This document shows, in pieces, positions 12,607 to 24,700 of a stretch of 64,000 bases of DNA. Below the pieces are notes generated by a model that was not told the origin of the DNA, did no database searches, and saw only the letters and a list, made by a program, of their open reading frames with translations. This DNA is from Chondrosia reniformis. Taxonomy: Eukaryota > Porifera > Demospongiae > Chondrillida > Chondrillidae. Position 1 is the stretch's first letter, and the number at the start of each line of letters is the position of its first letter. The position numbers and the translations under genes were made by a program. The stretch lies in contig OX359191.1 of assembly GCA_947172415.1 (NCBI GenBank), forward strand, positions 992,001-1,056,000, given 5' to 3'.

Positions 12607-14129
12607 TGACTCTCAATTTTTTAATAAACGTATTTTCTATCTGTCTCTTAGAGGAGTAGCATAGAGTAATTATGATGAAAGTTTGAGTTTCTATTTTTAT
12701 GCAATTTATTTATATAGCTATATTTGCCATGCATATAATGTATACTGCAATATATAGCTTACCCATATATGATATTCTTTGAAATTACATATATACCACA
12801 TATATACTATTATTGTATATAAAGAGAATAATACATAATTCAAGCATTTTGTCAATAGGCTTATTTTCCATGAATTCCCAATTATCGCAAATGCTATTGT
12901 GAATGAACAATGGAAACCTCTTATTAAATCTATACTATGGTGTATTAAGAAATATTATTATATATGCCCTTACCTGCAGGATGTATTAAAAGTTAGACAA
13001 TATTTTCATGTATTGGTTTTGGCTTTTATTGTGAGCTGCAATGGTCTATGAATGTTTCATGAAACACATCCTACTACTGGAGTCATCATTCAAAGGTTAT
13101 TTCCTAATTGTGTTCTGTATATTGAATTTACAGTATTATGCAGTTAATTTGAAACTATTGTTGCAGTAGTGTTTAGAATGTACCTATTCACGCTTAATAA
13201 TGGCTGAAAGAATTCTTGATATAGAATAATGGGAAATGCATGTATTAGATCAAATACAATGGACCAAATGGATTATTATAACCATATGCATCTATATACA
13301 GTGCAAGTTACAATATACTATATATATATAGTAATACATCCTTATGAAGCCAAGTATATGTAGACATATGTATATACATGTATTAAAAGGGCTTGTAATT
13401 CTCTTTTCCTCCTAAGTACGTATATACGTATATATTCTCGACAAAGCTGGGATACATTAGATAATTTTATATATATGTATGTACATACACAGATTAACAG
13501 TAAATGTTTTTATAGTAATACACCTCCTCTAAACTGAATGCACTTGAGTTCATGTATTTGAATCTTTTGGATGTGTTTGGAAATAAAAAAAAGGTCCCTC
13601 CAAATGATAAGGTTTAGGTACATCATGTAGCTCCAATTACAAGCCAATTGGAAGTTTAAGGAGGAATGGTCGTGACTGTAAATACTCCCTAGGGCTTTTA
13701 TGTCAGAATATATCTGGGTTGCACAAGTACATGATTTACTGAAAATACATTGTATCAAAATCCCCTCTTTTCATTATCCATGAGTTAGACATCCAATCAC
13801 CAACTTAATGACAGCATTTACTTGTGAATGGGTAATTGATAGTCATAAGGTTATCATGAATTATAAAGAACACATGCAATTGGAGTACATATACAATTAC
13901 TTGTGTCGTTAATATTTAATTAATTCAATACTGGACAATGCCTTCTCAGAACAATTGAGGATTCAACAGTTCAATAATACAATTAGATTACTTTGGGAAA
14001 AGATATATATACATGCATGTGTAGATAGATCTAGACGCTTGATAGAGAGACCAGCTATAGAGGAGGAGTGGGAGATCAGAGGCATTGCTTTTCTCTGTAA
14101 ATCTACGTAGCTAACCAAACACTGTGAAT
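12607..14129. other. Intergenic, AT-rich
   Basis: No convincing gene is seen; the frames of 65-82 codons here lack recognisable features. At 13294-13332 is one of three copies of ATATACAGTGCAAGTTACA next to a TA-rich tract (the others are at 31711 and 55281). Confidence 0.6.
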
Positions 14130-14636
14130 ATGTACAACTGGGAATATAATAATGAAATTCCAGGAACTCCAAATGCTATCGGTGGATTAACAACAGTTAA
14201 AAGATCTAAAAAGAAACCTGCCAACTTTATGAAGCTCGACCCTTCCTTGAATACTGGAAACCTAGGACCTCAGATTAACTTGTGTTATCGCAAGGTGGAT
14301 TCACAGTTAGCTGATTTCATTGGTGGAATAAATGTATTTGCAGGAGATACACCAGACTTTCCTATACAGGAGGGTTATGTCAAAATTAACCAGGATCTGA
14401 ATGAGGGAGCTTGTGGAAAGTATATCTATTTGTGTTACAGGCCTGTTAAAGCCCATGCAGAATCAACTGAACTCATTGTTACTGATGTGATGGTGATTTC
14501 TGGTTGCTCAAAGAATACGTACCCTGACGACCCAACTTGGATTAGAATCGATCAGGATTGCAACGATGGAGCATTTGGTGAATATGTGTATATATGCTAT
14601 AAAGCCAAGTTTCCGGATTCAATTGCAACTAACTGA
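14130..14636 (+). CDS. MABP-like beta-prism protein, only plus-strand member
   Basis: Frame of 168 residues from the ATG at 14130. A GTG two codons upstream is also in frame, but ATG is the likely start. Three lobes are visible: SLNTGNLGPQINLCYRK, DLNEGACGKYIYLCYRP and DCNDGAFGEYVYICYKA, with linking strands IGGINVFAG and VTDVMVISG. This is a single MABP-like beta-prism with no signal peptide. It is the only member of the cluster on the plus strand, so an inversion has occurred within the cluster. Its motifs are closest in style to the 10761 and 15471 genes. Confidence 0.75.
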   Translation: MYNWEYNNEIPGTPNAIGGLTTVKRSKKKPANFMKLDPSLNTGNLGPQINLCYRKVDSQLADFIGGINVFAGDTPDFPIQEGYVKINQDLNEGACGKYIYLCYRPVKAHAESTELIVTDVMVISGCSKNTYPDDPTWIRIDQDCNDGAFGEYVYICYKAKFPDSIATN

Positions 14637-15470
14637 AATGAATCATTGTACTGAAATGCCAAAGCAAGTATACTTACCTGATTTAACTAAACAGTTAATT
14701 GCAGCGCATACAATATATATATGTAAACCTTATGTAAATATTTAGGCTTTTAAACATTTGTTAATCTGCATGGGATCAAACATGCTGTATTTAATTATCA
14801 TTACCTTTTGAAATTGATAACTAAAATAATAATTTTATCTACGTGTATATACTTACAGTCTACAGACACATAATATATCACTATATTTTAATTAATCATT
14901 AGTGACCTTATGTAATATAGGGTACGTACGTATATTGCAATCTAATGTTACTAGTTTAGTTACATAATTAGACCATTTAGATTGCACATGCCATCTTAAG
15001 CTGCCCCTGCATGTTCTATTTTATTAATTACGCACTTGTTGTCATAATTACACTAAAATGTAATTCATATTTGGTAAATGAATATGCACATATGTACTTT
15101 TGAAGCATATGCATGCAAGGTTTGGTATATGTATTTATATATTAATTTACTGTAGGGTGTTCTCAATAAATATTTCATATATATTCCTACAAAGTTTATG
15201 CATGATCAACTTGTATGTGTTATACATACTGTATGTGTTCATGCTCCATACATTATATATATAATACGTATGTTCATCCAAGCAATCATTAAGGAATACA
15301 TAATAAAATTATTTATATAACTTCTACAAAGCTATGTTGGATATACAAATTATATGTATCAATCCTGTTTCCAGTTTAAATTGATATATCCAAATACATA
15401 AGGCTAGTATATAACACGACTTCTCTATTCGTATGTTAATAAGTGAATGGTTAGTATACAACCTAATTGA
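14637..15470. other. Intergenic, AT-rich
   Basis: This lies between two convergent MABP-like genes. Nothing beyond AT-rich sequence and scattered TACGTACG tracts is recognised. Confidence 0.6.
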
Positions 15471-15935
15471 TTACAGTAACTGTTCCTTGTAGCAGATGTA
15501 CACATAGTTTCCACCAGCATCCTGATTGCAATCTTGATTTATTCTGACCCACTCATTTTTAGGATATGTGTAGGGCTTGTTACCAATTATTACATCAATA
15601 TCAGTGATTGCTGTTTTGTTATCTGTTGTACTGCTCTTTGAGGCAGCAATCAGATAAATATACTTTCCACCTGCTCCTTCACTCAAATCTTGTGTACCAT
15701 TCTGGTCAAAATATGAAGGTCCTCGTGTAAATGATGAGTTACTGCCTGCTACAACATTTATAGCTCTCAAGGCTTCATCTGGGACAGCACTGCGAACATA
15801 TTTAAGATAGATGTACTTTCCTCCAGCACCCGAATTCAAGTCTTTAAGGATAATCCTCTCCCCAGCAACAGTATCAACAAATGGGGGATTGTTGTCATTA
15901 CGAGTGACAAAACTGATTGTCTTTATGTAGGTCAT
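15471..15935 (-). CDS. MABP-like beta-prism protein, 154 residues
   Basis: Intronless frame from an ATG at 15935. Its three lobes are the cleanest in the cluster: DLNSGAGGKYIYLKYVR, DLSEGAGGKYIYLIAAS and DCNQDAGGNYVYICYKE. Between them are LRAINVVAG and ITDIDVIIG strands. The repeated GAGGKYIYL core is the hallmark used here to assign the whole family to MABP-type beta-prisms. There is no signal peptide, no tail and no added domain. The cellular role is not evident from sequence. Confidence 0.78.
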   Translation of the reverse strand: MTYIKTISFVTRNDNNPPFVDTVAGERIILKDLNSGAGGKYIYLKYVRSAVPDEALRAINVVAGSNSSFTRGPSYFDQNGTQDLSEGAGGKYIYLIAASKSSTTDNKTAITDIDVIIGNKPYTYPKNEWVRINQDCNQDAGGNYVYICYKEQLL

Positions 15936-17447
15936 TTTCTGAGCTATTATATATAAAGACTTGCTTCCAAATTAGTTCAAGTTTCAGCTTAACTGTCTTA
16001 TATAGCTGTAGGACTCACTTAATTGAGTCCGTATAGGTCATGTAGATTGTTTTTATATTAATACGGTATACGTAGCATAATATTAATTCATTTCCTCATT
16101 TAATATTTGTATCTTAGACTAACTACATATAAATTGTCCATATTTCCTTAACTTTGGGGCCACATATATATGGGTTGAGGTTTTCCTTTTCTGTTGTATG
16201 GCAAACAATTAAAAGGGATGTCAAATTAAATTAAATACATATGTCATATATGTGAATTGAGTAACCTATATACAGTATAGGAAATGGAAATTGTTATTAA
16301 ACAATCCAAATGACCATTTTTGCTTATTGTTAGTCATTCTATTAGTATTGGGAAGTAGGATAAATTCCTTATTGATACAGTAGGTTAAAATTGTAACACT
16401 TATACATTGTATTGTTGTTAAGAGCCTACTAGCTCACTGATCTAATTTCCCAGTCTGTAATTCACAGTTGTAGTCAATATACCATTCAAGTATTCCTTAA
16501 TAAAAATGAAAAGTGTGCATGAATGATTAACACCCTATATCTCTTTTTCATGTATGTACTTATTGGCTGTAGCAACTGCAATTATCACTCTAGGCCTGCT
16601 GCAGGCACAGTAATTTCATAAGCATTCTGTGGGCTTGTGCAAAGTCATTGTATATGCTTCAGCAATGTTACAACATTGATTGTTATATGTACATATATGT
16701 GATATCTCAGACTTGCTGTATACTTATAAATGTTTTGTTTATTAATTGTAATGATGCATTATACATATTATGCACATATCTGTATTTAATACAGCTCAAT
16801 TTCCTTCATGAATAGCATGGTGATCAGTTACTTTAATATCCATGTTTATGTATACTAAAGGTAGAATATCAGACATTTCAATGCTTTTATACATTCACAA
16901 CTGTCTATAGATGATACATATATATGTACATATATTCACATGCAGGGAAGCATATATATACCACAGTTATTATATATGTACGTATATGTGTGGAAGAAGG
17001 AGAAAATCATATGGTCTGATTGTTATAATATAGAATTTAATTGCCACACGTTCTGTTTGCACAAATAAGCTATGGCTATGTAGAATTGCATTAAGTAAGC
17101 TGTCTACACAATATTCAATTAAGGATTAACCCTTAGATCTTCATCAGCAATAATTGCATATTGCTAATGAAGAGGTTGATACACATGCAAATTCTTAGAT
17201 ATTGTTGCAGATAGATCAACATTTATCAGTTTTTATAGGCTACCTGTGCAGTGAGCGTGTGTAGGTTTAATCTTTGTAGACTTAATACTATTAAAAGTAT
17301 AAGAAATACAAAAGAGTATACAAAAAAATACTGTATACATTAGTTGCACCAAACAAGAATTAATGGTATGTATGTAGTTTGTTATTTGCCTATTATGTGT
17401 TACAGATCAAAAGTTTAAGTGAAGTGCAACCATTTTGTTTATTCTGC
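15936..17447. other. Intergenic, AT-rich, with one hairpin element
   Basis: No gene is seen. At about 17130-17178, AGATCTTCATCAGCAATAAT followed by ATTGCTAATGAAGA forms a short foldback that belongs to a dispersed family (see 34131-34193). Confidence 0.55.
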
Positions 17448-17945
17448 CTAAGGTGAGTTTTCCAGTCTATTATAGCAAATATACACATATTTTCCACCAG
17501 AACTGTCGTTGGTGTCTTGATTAATTCTTATCCAGGAAGTGCTTACAGAACTATCAGGGAAGACATTTGAATTGTCCGAGTCGACAATTGTTATATTTCC
17601 TATTGGAGGTCCAGCAGTTGTTTCCGTTGTGTAATAAATGTAAATATATTTGGGGCCAGCTTTGTCATTGATATCAGCGGGTGAATCTGGTTTAGATTCT
17701 GTCCCGACTGGTTTGTAAAGCTCAGGGTATGCAAATGAGTTGTCTTGAGTTATTGGGCCTGCAATGACATCCAATCCTGTGACGAAAGGGGCTGTGGCAC
17801 CTGTCTTGTAATACAAGTAAATATATCTTCCACTTGTTCCCTTATTGAGGTTAGTCTGTGGATTCACAGGGGTCCATCCAGAAGGCGTTGTTACACTTGA
17901 AGTATCACTCTGCACTACCAGCAAGTTTGTAATATAGGAGGACAT
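17448..17945 (-). CDS. MABP-like beta-prism protein, 165 residues
   Basis: Intronless frame from an ATG at 17945. Lobes: NLNKGTSGRYIYLYYKT, DINDKAGPKYIYIYYTT and DTNDSSGGKYVYICYNR, with VTGLDVIAG and IGNITIVDS strands between them. This is a bare threefold MABP-like unit without signal peptide or tail. The second lobe carries an insertion rich in Pro/Ser/Asp (residues about 80-90). Same orientation as most of the cluster, with no sign of a shared transcript. Function is unknown. Confidence 0.75.
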   Translation of the reverse strand: MSSYITNLLVVQSDTSSVTTPSGWTPVNPQTNLNKGTSGRYIYLYYKTGATAPFVTGLDVIAGPITQDNSFAYPELYKPVGTESKPDSPADINDKAGPKYIYIYYTTETTAGPPIGNITIVDSDNSNVFPDSSVSTSWIRINQDTNDSSGGKYVYICYNRLENSP

Positions 17946-19480
17946 AGTTACTCTCTCTCAGTTGTTTGTCTTCTACGTACTGGAGTTATATTGGAATAAT
18001 TATATCCTGCACTTGTTTTCTTTTATAGTGTTCTAAGTACATATAATACTCAATATAATAGAAATTATATATATTCACTATACAAATGCATGCATATGAA
18101 TGTAGATAATGCTTGTGTATACACTTTATACAGGCAAATGTATACATAGGAAAGATTGCATTATGTAAGCTTCCTGTATAAATATGTAATTTTCCTAAAA
18201 TGTTCATTTATATGAACATTAAGTAATATTTCCTAGTGAATTATACTATATCATATTCAGGTTTTGATTACTACGTATACATATTGTTAAAGTGATAATT
18301 ATATACTTGCTGTTTCTGTCAACACTGTATTACATTTAATGCTAAAAAATGAGGCTACGTATGTATCAGATTTGACACCCGAATTCATATGCATAATATG
18401 CATATTCTATGAGTTTTAGAAAGTATACACTTAGGTGAAATTTACTTTCATCTCACTTTCTATATCCCTCACAATACGCATTGTTATATATCGGGCTAGA
18501 ATGTTTAATCTTTTGAATGCAAATTGACTGATCATAAGTACAATATCTCCACTTGCTAGATCATCAAATGATTATAAATTTAAAGCAAGCTTAAGCATGC
18601 ATTATATTAGTTGAATTTGAAGCATATCCACAAATATAGTATTCAGCCCATAAGTGCATATGTCATATGAGAAATGGAAATACACGAAAATTAAGATATT
18701 TGGTGCATATACAATGCTGAAAAGCATTGACATCACTTAATTATAGGCGTGTGACATTTCATCATTTACGTACATCTGGTTCTGCAAATTTATGCAAAGC
18801 ATTATTTACTGATTGTAGATAAACTAGTCTACATTTCGTAACTTGAAACTTCGTGTGAGATAGGGACCACTAAAGGAATGGAAAGAATGTCATACTTAAC
18901 AATGTTAGAAGCATGCATGCATATGTACATTGCAAGTAAAACAATCACATATATCTAAAGAACAACAATAATGTAAAAATATAATTAAACACTTGCACGC
19001 AGTTTAAATAATGCACTATATAATTAGACCAGGGACAAGTTATATAGTTAAAGGTCAGGACAAACACTTCTAAATATGTGCTTAAATGTCAAATTGGACC
19101 AGGTAAAATTTGCTCTAGAGTATAAAAGCCAGCAATAGCTGCTAGCTAGCTCAAAATGGCATGTCAAATTAGGCCATTGATGCAATGGCTATAAAAATAT
19201 ATAGGACAGCCAAAGTCAAAACAGGACAGCCATTTTATAAGAACGACCAGCCAAATCAAACTGGCAAGTAGGACAGGCAGGATCGATGACCAGTGCAAAG
19301 TGACCATAGTCCGTATTTTTGGCTTTAAAATAAGACCGTGAATTCATATGCATACAATTTTCCATAATTATATCCTACATGCTGCTCCCATTCTTCATCC
19401 ACATGTACAAGTAGACGATGCTTAACATTCAGTGTACTTTAAGCACCGGAAAGCAAATGGGAACAGTTTGGGTCTGCAAC
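17946..19480. other. Intergenic, AT-rich
   Basis: No gene is seen. The segment from about 19090 to 19330 is less AT-rich, with short direct repeats (GACAGCCA, AGGACAG), but has no recognisable identity. Confidence 0.5.
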
Positions 19481-20430
19481 CACTAAACCCACAGAAGTAT
19501 GATTAGCTGGTGCTTATGCCAAAAAGTGGATATAGCACCTGGAGGCCTATAGGAGTTGCAATGTGTCATTTCAAGTCACCTTGATTGCATTTTTCAATAG
19601 TAAAAGGCTTGCCAGTGCTTAAGCCTAAAAATGGATTAAGCACCAGGAGGAGTATAGGAGCTGCAATGTGTCATTTCAAGTCACCTTGATTGCATTTTTC
19701 AATAGTACAAGGCTTTCTGGTGCTTAAGCCAAAATGTGGATTTAGCACCAGGAGGCGTATAGGAGCTGCAATGTGTCATTTCAAGTCACCTTAATTGCAT
19801 TTTTCAATAGAACAAGGGTTGCCGGTGCTTAAGCCAAAAGATAGATTAAGCACCAGGAGGCGTATAGGAGCTGCAAAGTGTCATTTCAATTAACCTCGAC
19901 TGCATTTTCCAATAGTAAAAGGCTTGCCAGTGCTTAAGCCTAAAAATGGATTAAGCACCAGGAGGAGTATAGGAGCTGCAATGTGTCATTTAAAGTCACC
20001 TTGATTGCATTTTTCAATAGTACAAGGCTTTCTGGTGCTTAAGCCAAAATGTGGATTTAGCACCAGGAGGCATATAGGAGCTGCAATGTGTAATTCCAAG
20101 TCACCTCGATTGTATTTTCCAAGGCTTGCCGGGGCTTAAGCCAAAAAATGGATTAAGCACCAGGAGGCCTATAGGAGCTGCAATGTGTCATTTCAAGTCA
20201 CCTTGATTGCATTTTTCAATAGTACAAGGCTTTCTGGTGCTTAAGCCAAAAAGTGGATTAAGCACCAGGAGGCCTATAGGAGTTGCAATGTGTCATTTCA
20301 ATTCACCTCGACTGCATTTTCCAATAGTACAAGGCTTGCCAGTGCTTAAGCCTAAAAATGGATTAAACACCAGGAGGCGTATAGGAGCTGCAAGGTGTCA
20401 TTTCAAGTCACCTTGATTTGTATTTTCAAC
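19480..20430 (+). repeat. 105-bp tandem repeat, about 8-9 copies
   Basis: The landmark TTGATTGCAT and its variants begin at 19581, 19686, 19791, 19896, 20001, 20106, 20203 and 20308. The period is 105 bp except for one 97-bp unit. Each unit contains an imperfect palindrome, CTGGTGCTTAAGCC...GGATTTAGCACCAG, that can fold into a hairpin. Open frames across it are products of the period (105 = 3 x 35) and are not called as genes. An isolated fragment (CCTGGTGCTTAATCCACTTT) lies near 20808. Confidence 0.9.
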
Positions 20431-21750
20431 GACTCCAATGGCTGCCTGCTCAAAAAAGATAGCAGATTACTACATTGCTACAATTTTTTCAGTATAGTTT
20501 GGATGACAGCTACATAGCAATCCTGTAGAGTTGTTTAAGCAGTGTCTGCTAGTTCATTTATGGCTAGATGGAATGACCCAAAGCAGTATTTACAACTGAA
20601 GACCACATGGATTAACAATCTACTACATTTTCACACCTATCCCTCACTTGCGCACCATCCATCTGTGTTTATACATACTACTGCTGTCTTGCCCCAGCAC
20701 AAACATAGATGGCAGGTAGGTTTGTATATGTATACTTTCTCACCCCAACACAGACATGGAAGGCATGCAGGAAGTAGGGGGCAGCACACTACACAACACC
20801 AGCCTCCTGGTGCTTAATCCACTTTCAGTTCATAAAAGATATGTTTTTAGTATTAATTACATGTATGCAAGGCCTAGCCCAACCATCACTCCAAGCCTAA
20901 CCCTCACTCCAAGCCTAACCATCACTCCAAGCCCACCTCAATTATATAACGTATATTGACACTATATAGAAAGTCAGCTATTGTCTGTCTGATTCTAGTT
21001 CTCAAATCCATTAGCAGCCCAATCTCACACAAAAATTGTACCCTTAAAGTCTTATCTAAATAGAGGCTTTATTCCACAATCCTTAGCTTGTGTAAGTAGT
21101 TTTTCAAAATCAACACTGTTTAAACCTGTGTATATAGTATTTTCCATTTGGCTCAAAGTACATAATATCTTATGTTCCTATATAGTATATATATCGATCT
21201 GCATATTCAGATAGCCATGTACATACATATATTACAACAATGTTTAAATTACCAAAAGTGCCATAGAATTCATATCAAAATGTTCATAACTGCTAACAAG
21301 ATATACAGTATAACAGGTACATATGTACGTATATATGTACATAAAGATTATATATTAAGCATATAACATTCCAAAATAAATATTTGAGCAAACTACATTG
21401 CACTTCTATATTCCAACATAATTACAATCAGTTGATTTTTCTTCTATGGCAACCATGTATATATTCCAAAACTGAATGAGCTACGTATGATGTACGTAAA
21501 CGGTTGAATTTCCAAGACAATATCAACTTAACAAAGTTTCTATTGAAAATATGCACATGCAGGGAATGATTCAGATGAAAAATAGATGTTAACAAAGTAA
21601 TGGAATAATAAAGGCAGTAATGAAAAAAAAAACAAAATTGCCATGATAAACATTTGGTTATTTGACAAGGGTGTACGTACGTATATAAGAATAGATTGTA
21701 CCTAGATTACTGATCTCTTTTAGGTTATGTTAAGTTAATTAATCCCCTTC
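20431..21750. other. Intergenic, AT-rich
   Basis: No gene is called. A short run of CCAAGCCTAACC-type units (20875-20935) forms a small tandem repeat. The remainder is AT-rich sequence with ATG-rich short frames lacking features. Confidence 0.5.
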
Positions 21751-24700
21751 CTAGTCTGTAGAGTTTACACTATCATTTTGTGATTGCGTTGACTGCTTCA
21801 ATTGTTTTGACTTCTGGTATACAGACTTCTTTTTCTTCCTTGGCCCTTCTTTATTAGAGCCCTTATTCGTATCAGCTCCTTGATTAGACATTTTTCCTTC
21901 ACTGCTTTCTTCGTCAGAAGTGGTTGACTGTTTAGATTTCTTTTTTGTCTTCTTTGATTCTCCTTCAGAACCCACAGTGTCACCTTCTGATTGAGGTGAC
22001 TCGGTTGATTTCTTTTTCTTCCTTGGCCCTTCCTTATCAGAACCCTTATCCATTTCAGCTCCTTCATTAGACATTTTTCCTTCACTGCTTACTTCGTCAG
22101 AAGTAGTTGACTGCTTCGATTTCTTTGATTTCTTTTTCTTCTTTGATCCTTGTTTAGATTTCTTCCTTGGCCCTTCCTTATCAGAACCCTTATCTATTTC
22201 AACTCCTTCATCAGACATTTCCTCTTCAACAGTTTCATCTTTTGAAGCAGGTGACTGCTTAGATTTCTTAGATTTCTTTTTTGTCTTCTTTGATTCTCCT
22301 TCAGAATCCACAGTGTCATCTTCTGATTGAGGTGACTCATTTGATTTCTTTTTCTTCTTTGGTCCTTGTTTAGATTTCTTCCCAGAATTTTCAGAATCAA
22401 TCTGGATTTCACCAACTGTCAATTCCTCGGATTTGGGTAATCCCAAATCTGTTTTATTGGGTCTCTCTTTCTTTCCCGGTTTCTCTGTGGATACTACAAC
22501 TTTCTCTGTAGACCCTTCAACTGAAGCTGTAGTCTCAGGCACAGCATCAGTCACAATACTGACACTAGCTGGTTGGGAAGTCAATTCTGCCACCAATATG
22601 TCAGGATCAGGCTGAGATGGTTTCTTAGATTTTTTGGATTTCTTTTTCTTCCTTGGCCCTTCGATATCAGAACCCTTATCCATTTCAGCTCCTTCATCAG
22701 CCATATCCTCTTCAACAGTTTCACCTTCGGAAGTAGTTGACTGCTTAGATTCCTTGGATTTCTTTTTCTTCCTTGGCCCTTCCTTATCAGAACCCTTATC
22801 CATTTTAGCTCCTTCATCAGCCATGTCCTTTTCAATAGTTTCACCTTCGGAAGTAGTTGACTGTTTAGATTTCTTGGATTTCTTTTTCTTCCTTGACCCT
22901 TCGTAATCAGAACCCTTATCCATTTCAGCTCCTTCATCAGACATGTCCTCTTCAACAGTTTCACCTTTAGAAGTAGTTGACTGCTTAGATTTCTTGGATT
23001 TCTTTTTTGTCTTCTTTGATTCTCCTTCAGAATCCACAGTGTCATCTTCTGATTGAGGTGACTCATTTGATTTCTTTTTCTTCTTTGGTCCTTGTTTAGA
23101 TTTCTTCCCAGAACTTTCAGAATCAATCTGGATTTCACCAACTGTCAATTCCTCGGATTTGGGTAATCCCGAATCTGTTTTATTGGGTCTCTCTTTCTTT
23201 CCCGGTTTCTCTGTGGACACTACAACTTTCTCTGCAGAGCCTTCAACTGAAGCTGTAGTCTCAGGCACAGCATCAGTCACAATACTGACACTAGCTGGTT
23301 GGGAAGTCAATTCTGCCACCAATACGTCAGGATCAGGCTGAGATGGGTTTTTAGATTTTTTGGATTTCTTTTTCTTCCTTGGCCCTTCCTTATCAGAACC
23401 CTTATCCATTTCAGCTCCTTCATCAGCCATATCCTCTTCAACAGTTTCACCTTCGGAAGTAGTTGACTGCTTAGATTTCTTGGATTTCTTTTTTGTCTTC
23501 TTTGATTCTCCTTCAGAATCCACAGTGTCATCTTCTGATTGAGGTGACTCATTTGATTTCTTTTTCTTCTTTGGTCCTTGTTTAGATTTCTTCCCAGAAA
23601 TTTCAGAATCAATTTGGATTTCACCAACTGTCAATTCCTCGGATTTGGGTAATCCCGAATCTGTTTTATTGGGTCTCTCTTTCTTTCCCGGTTTCTCTGT
23701 GGACACTACAACTTTCTCTGTAGACCCTTCAACTGAAGCTGTAGTCTCAGGCACAGCATCAGTCACAATACTGACACTAGCTGGTTGGGAAGTCAATTCT
23801 GCCACCAATACGTCAGGATCAGGCTGAGATGGTTTCGTAGATTCCTTGGATTTCTTTTTCTTCCTTGGCCCTTCCTTATAAGAACCCTTATCCATTTCAG
23901 CTCCTTTATCAGACATTTCCTCTTCAACAGTTTCATTTTTTGAAGCAGGTGACTGCTTAGATTTCTTGGATTTCTTTTTCTTCCTTGGCCCTTCTTTATC
24001 AGAACCCTTATCCATTTCAGCTCCTTCATCAGCCATATCCTCTTCAACAGTTTCACCTTCGGAAGTAGTTGACTGCTTAGATTCCTTGGATTTCTTTTTC
24101 TTCCTTGGCCCTTCGATATCAGAACCCTTATCCATTTTAGCTCCTTTATCAGACATGTCCTCTTCAACAGTTTCACCTTCAGAAGTAGTTGACTGCTTAG
24201 ATTTCTTGGATTTCTTTTTCTTCCTTGACCCTTCCTTATCAGAACCCTTATCTATTTCAGCTCCTTCATCAGACATTTCCTCTTCAACAGCTTCATCTTT
24301 TGAAGCAGGTGAATGTTGAGATTTCTTAGATTTCTTTTTTGTCTTCTTTGATTCTCCTTCAGAATCCACAGTGTCATCTTCTGATTGAGGTGACTCATTT
24401 GATTTCTTTTTCTTCTTTGGTCCTTGTTTAGATTTCTTCCCAGAATTTTCAGAATCAATCTGGATTTCACCAACTGTAAATTCCTCGAATTTGGGTAATC
24501 CCAAATCTGTTTTATTGGGTCTCTCTTTCTTTCCCGGTTTCTCTGTGGACACTACAACTTTCTCTGCAGAGCCTTCAACTGAAGCTGTAGTCTCAGGCAC
24601 AGCATCAGTCACAATACTGACACTAGCTGGTTGGGAAGACAATTCTGCCACCAATATGTCAGGATCAGGCTGAGATGGTTTCTTAGATTTCTTGGATTTC

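Noticed and set aside
19480-20430. Possible CRISPR-like array
   Set aside because: The repeats are contiguous 105-bp units with no unique spacers, the genome is eukaryotic and no cas genes are present.
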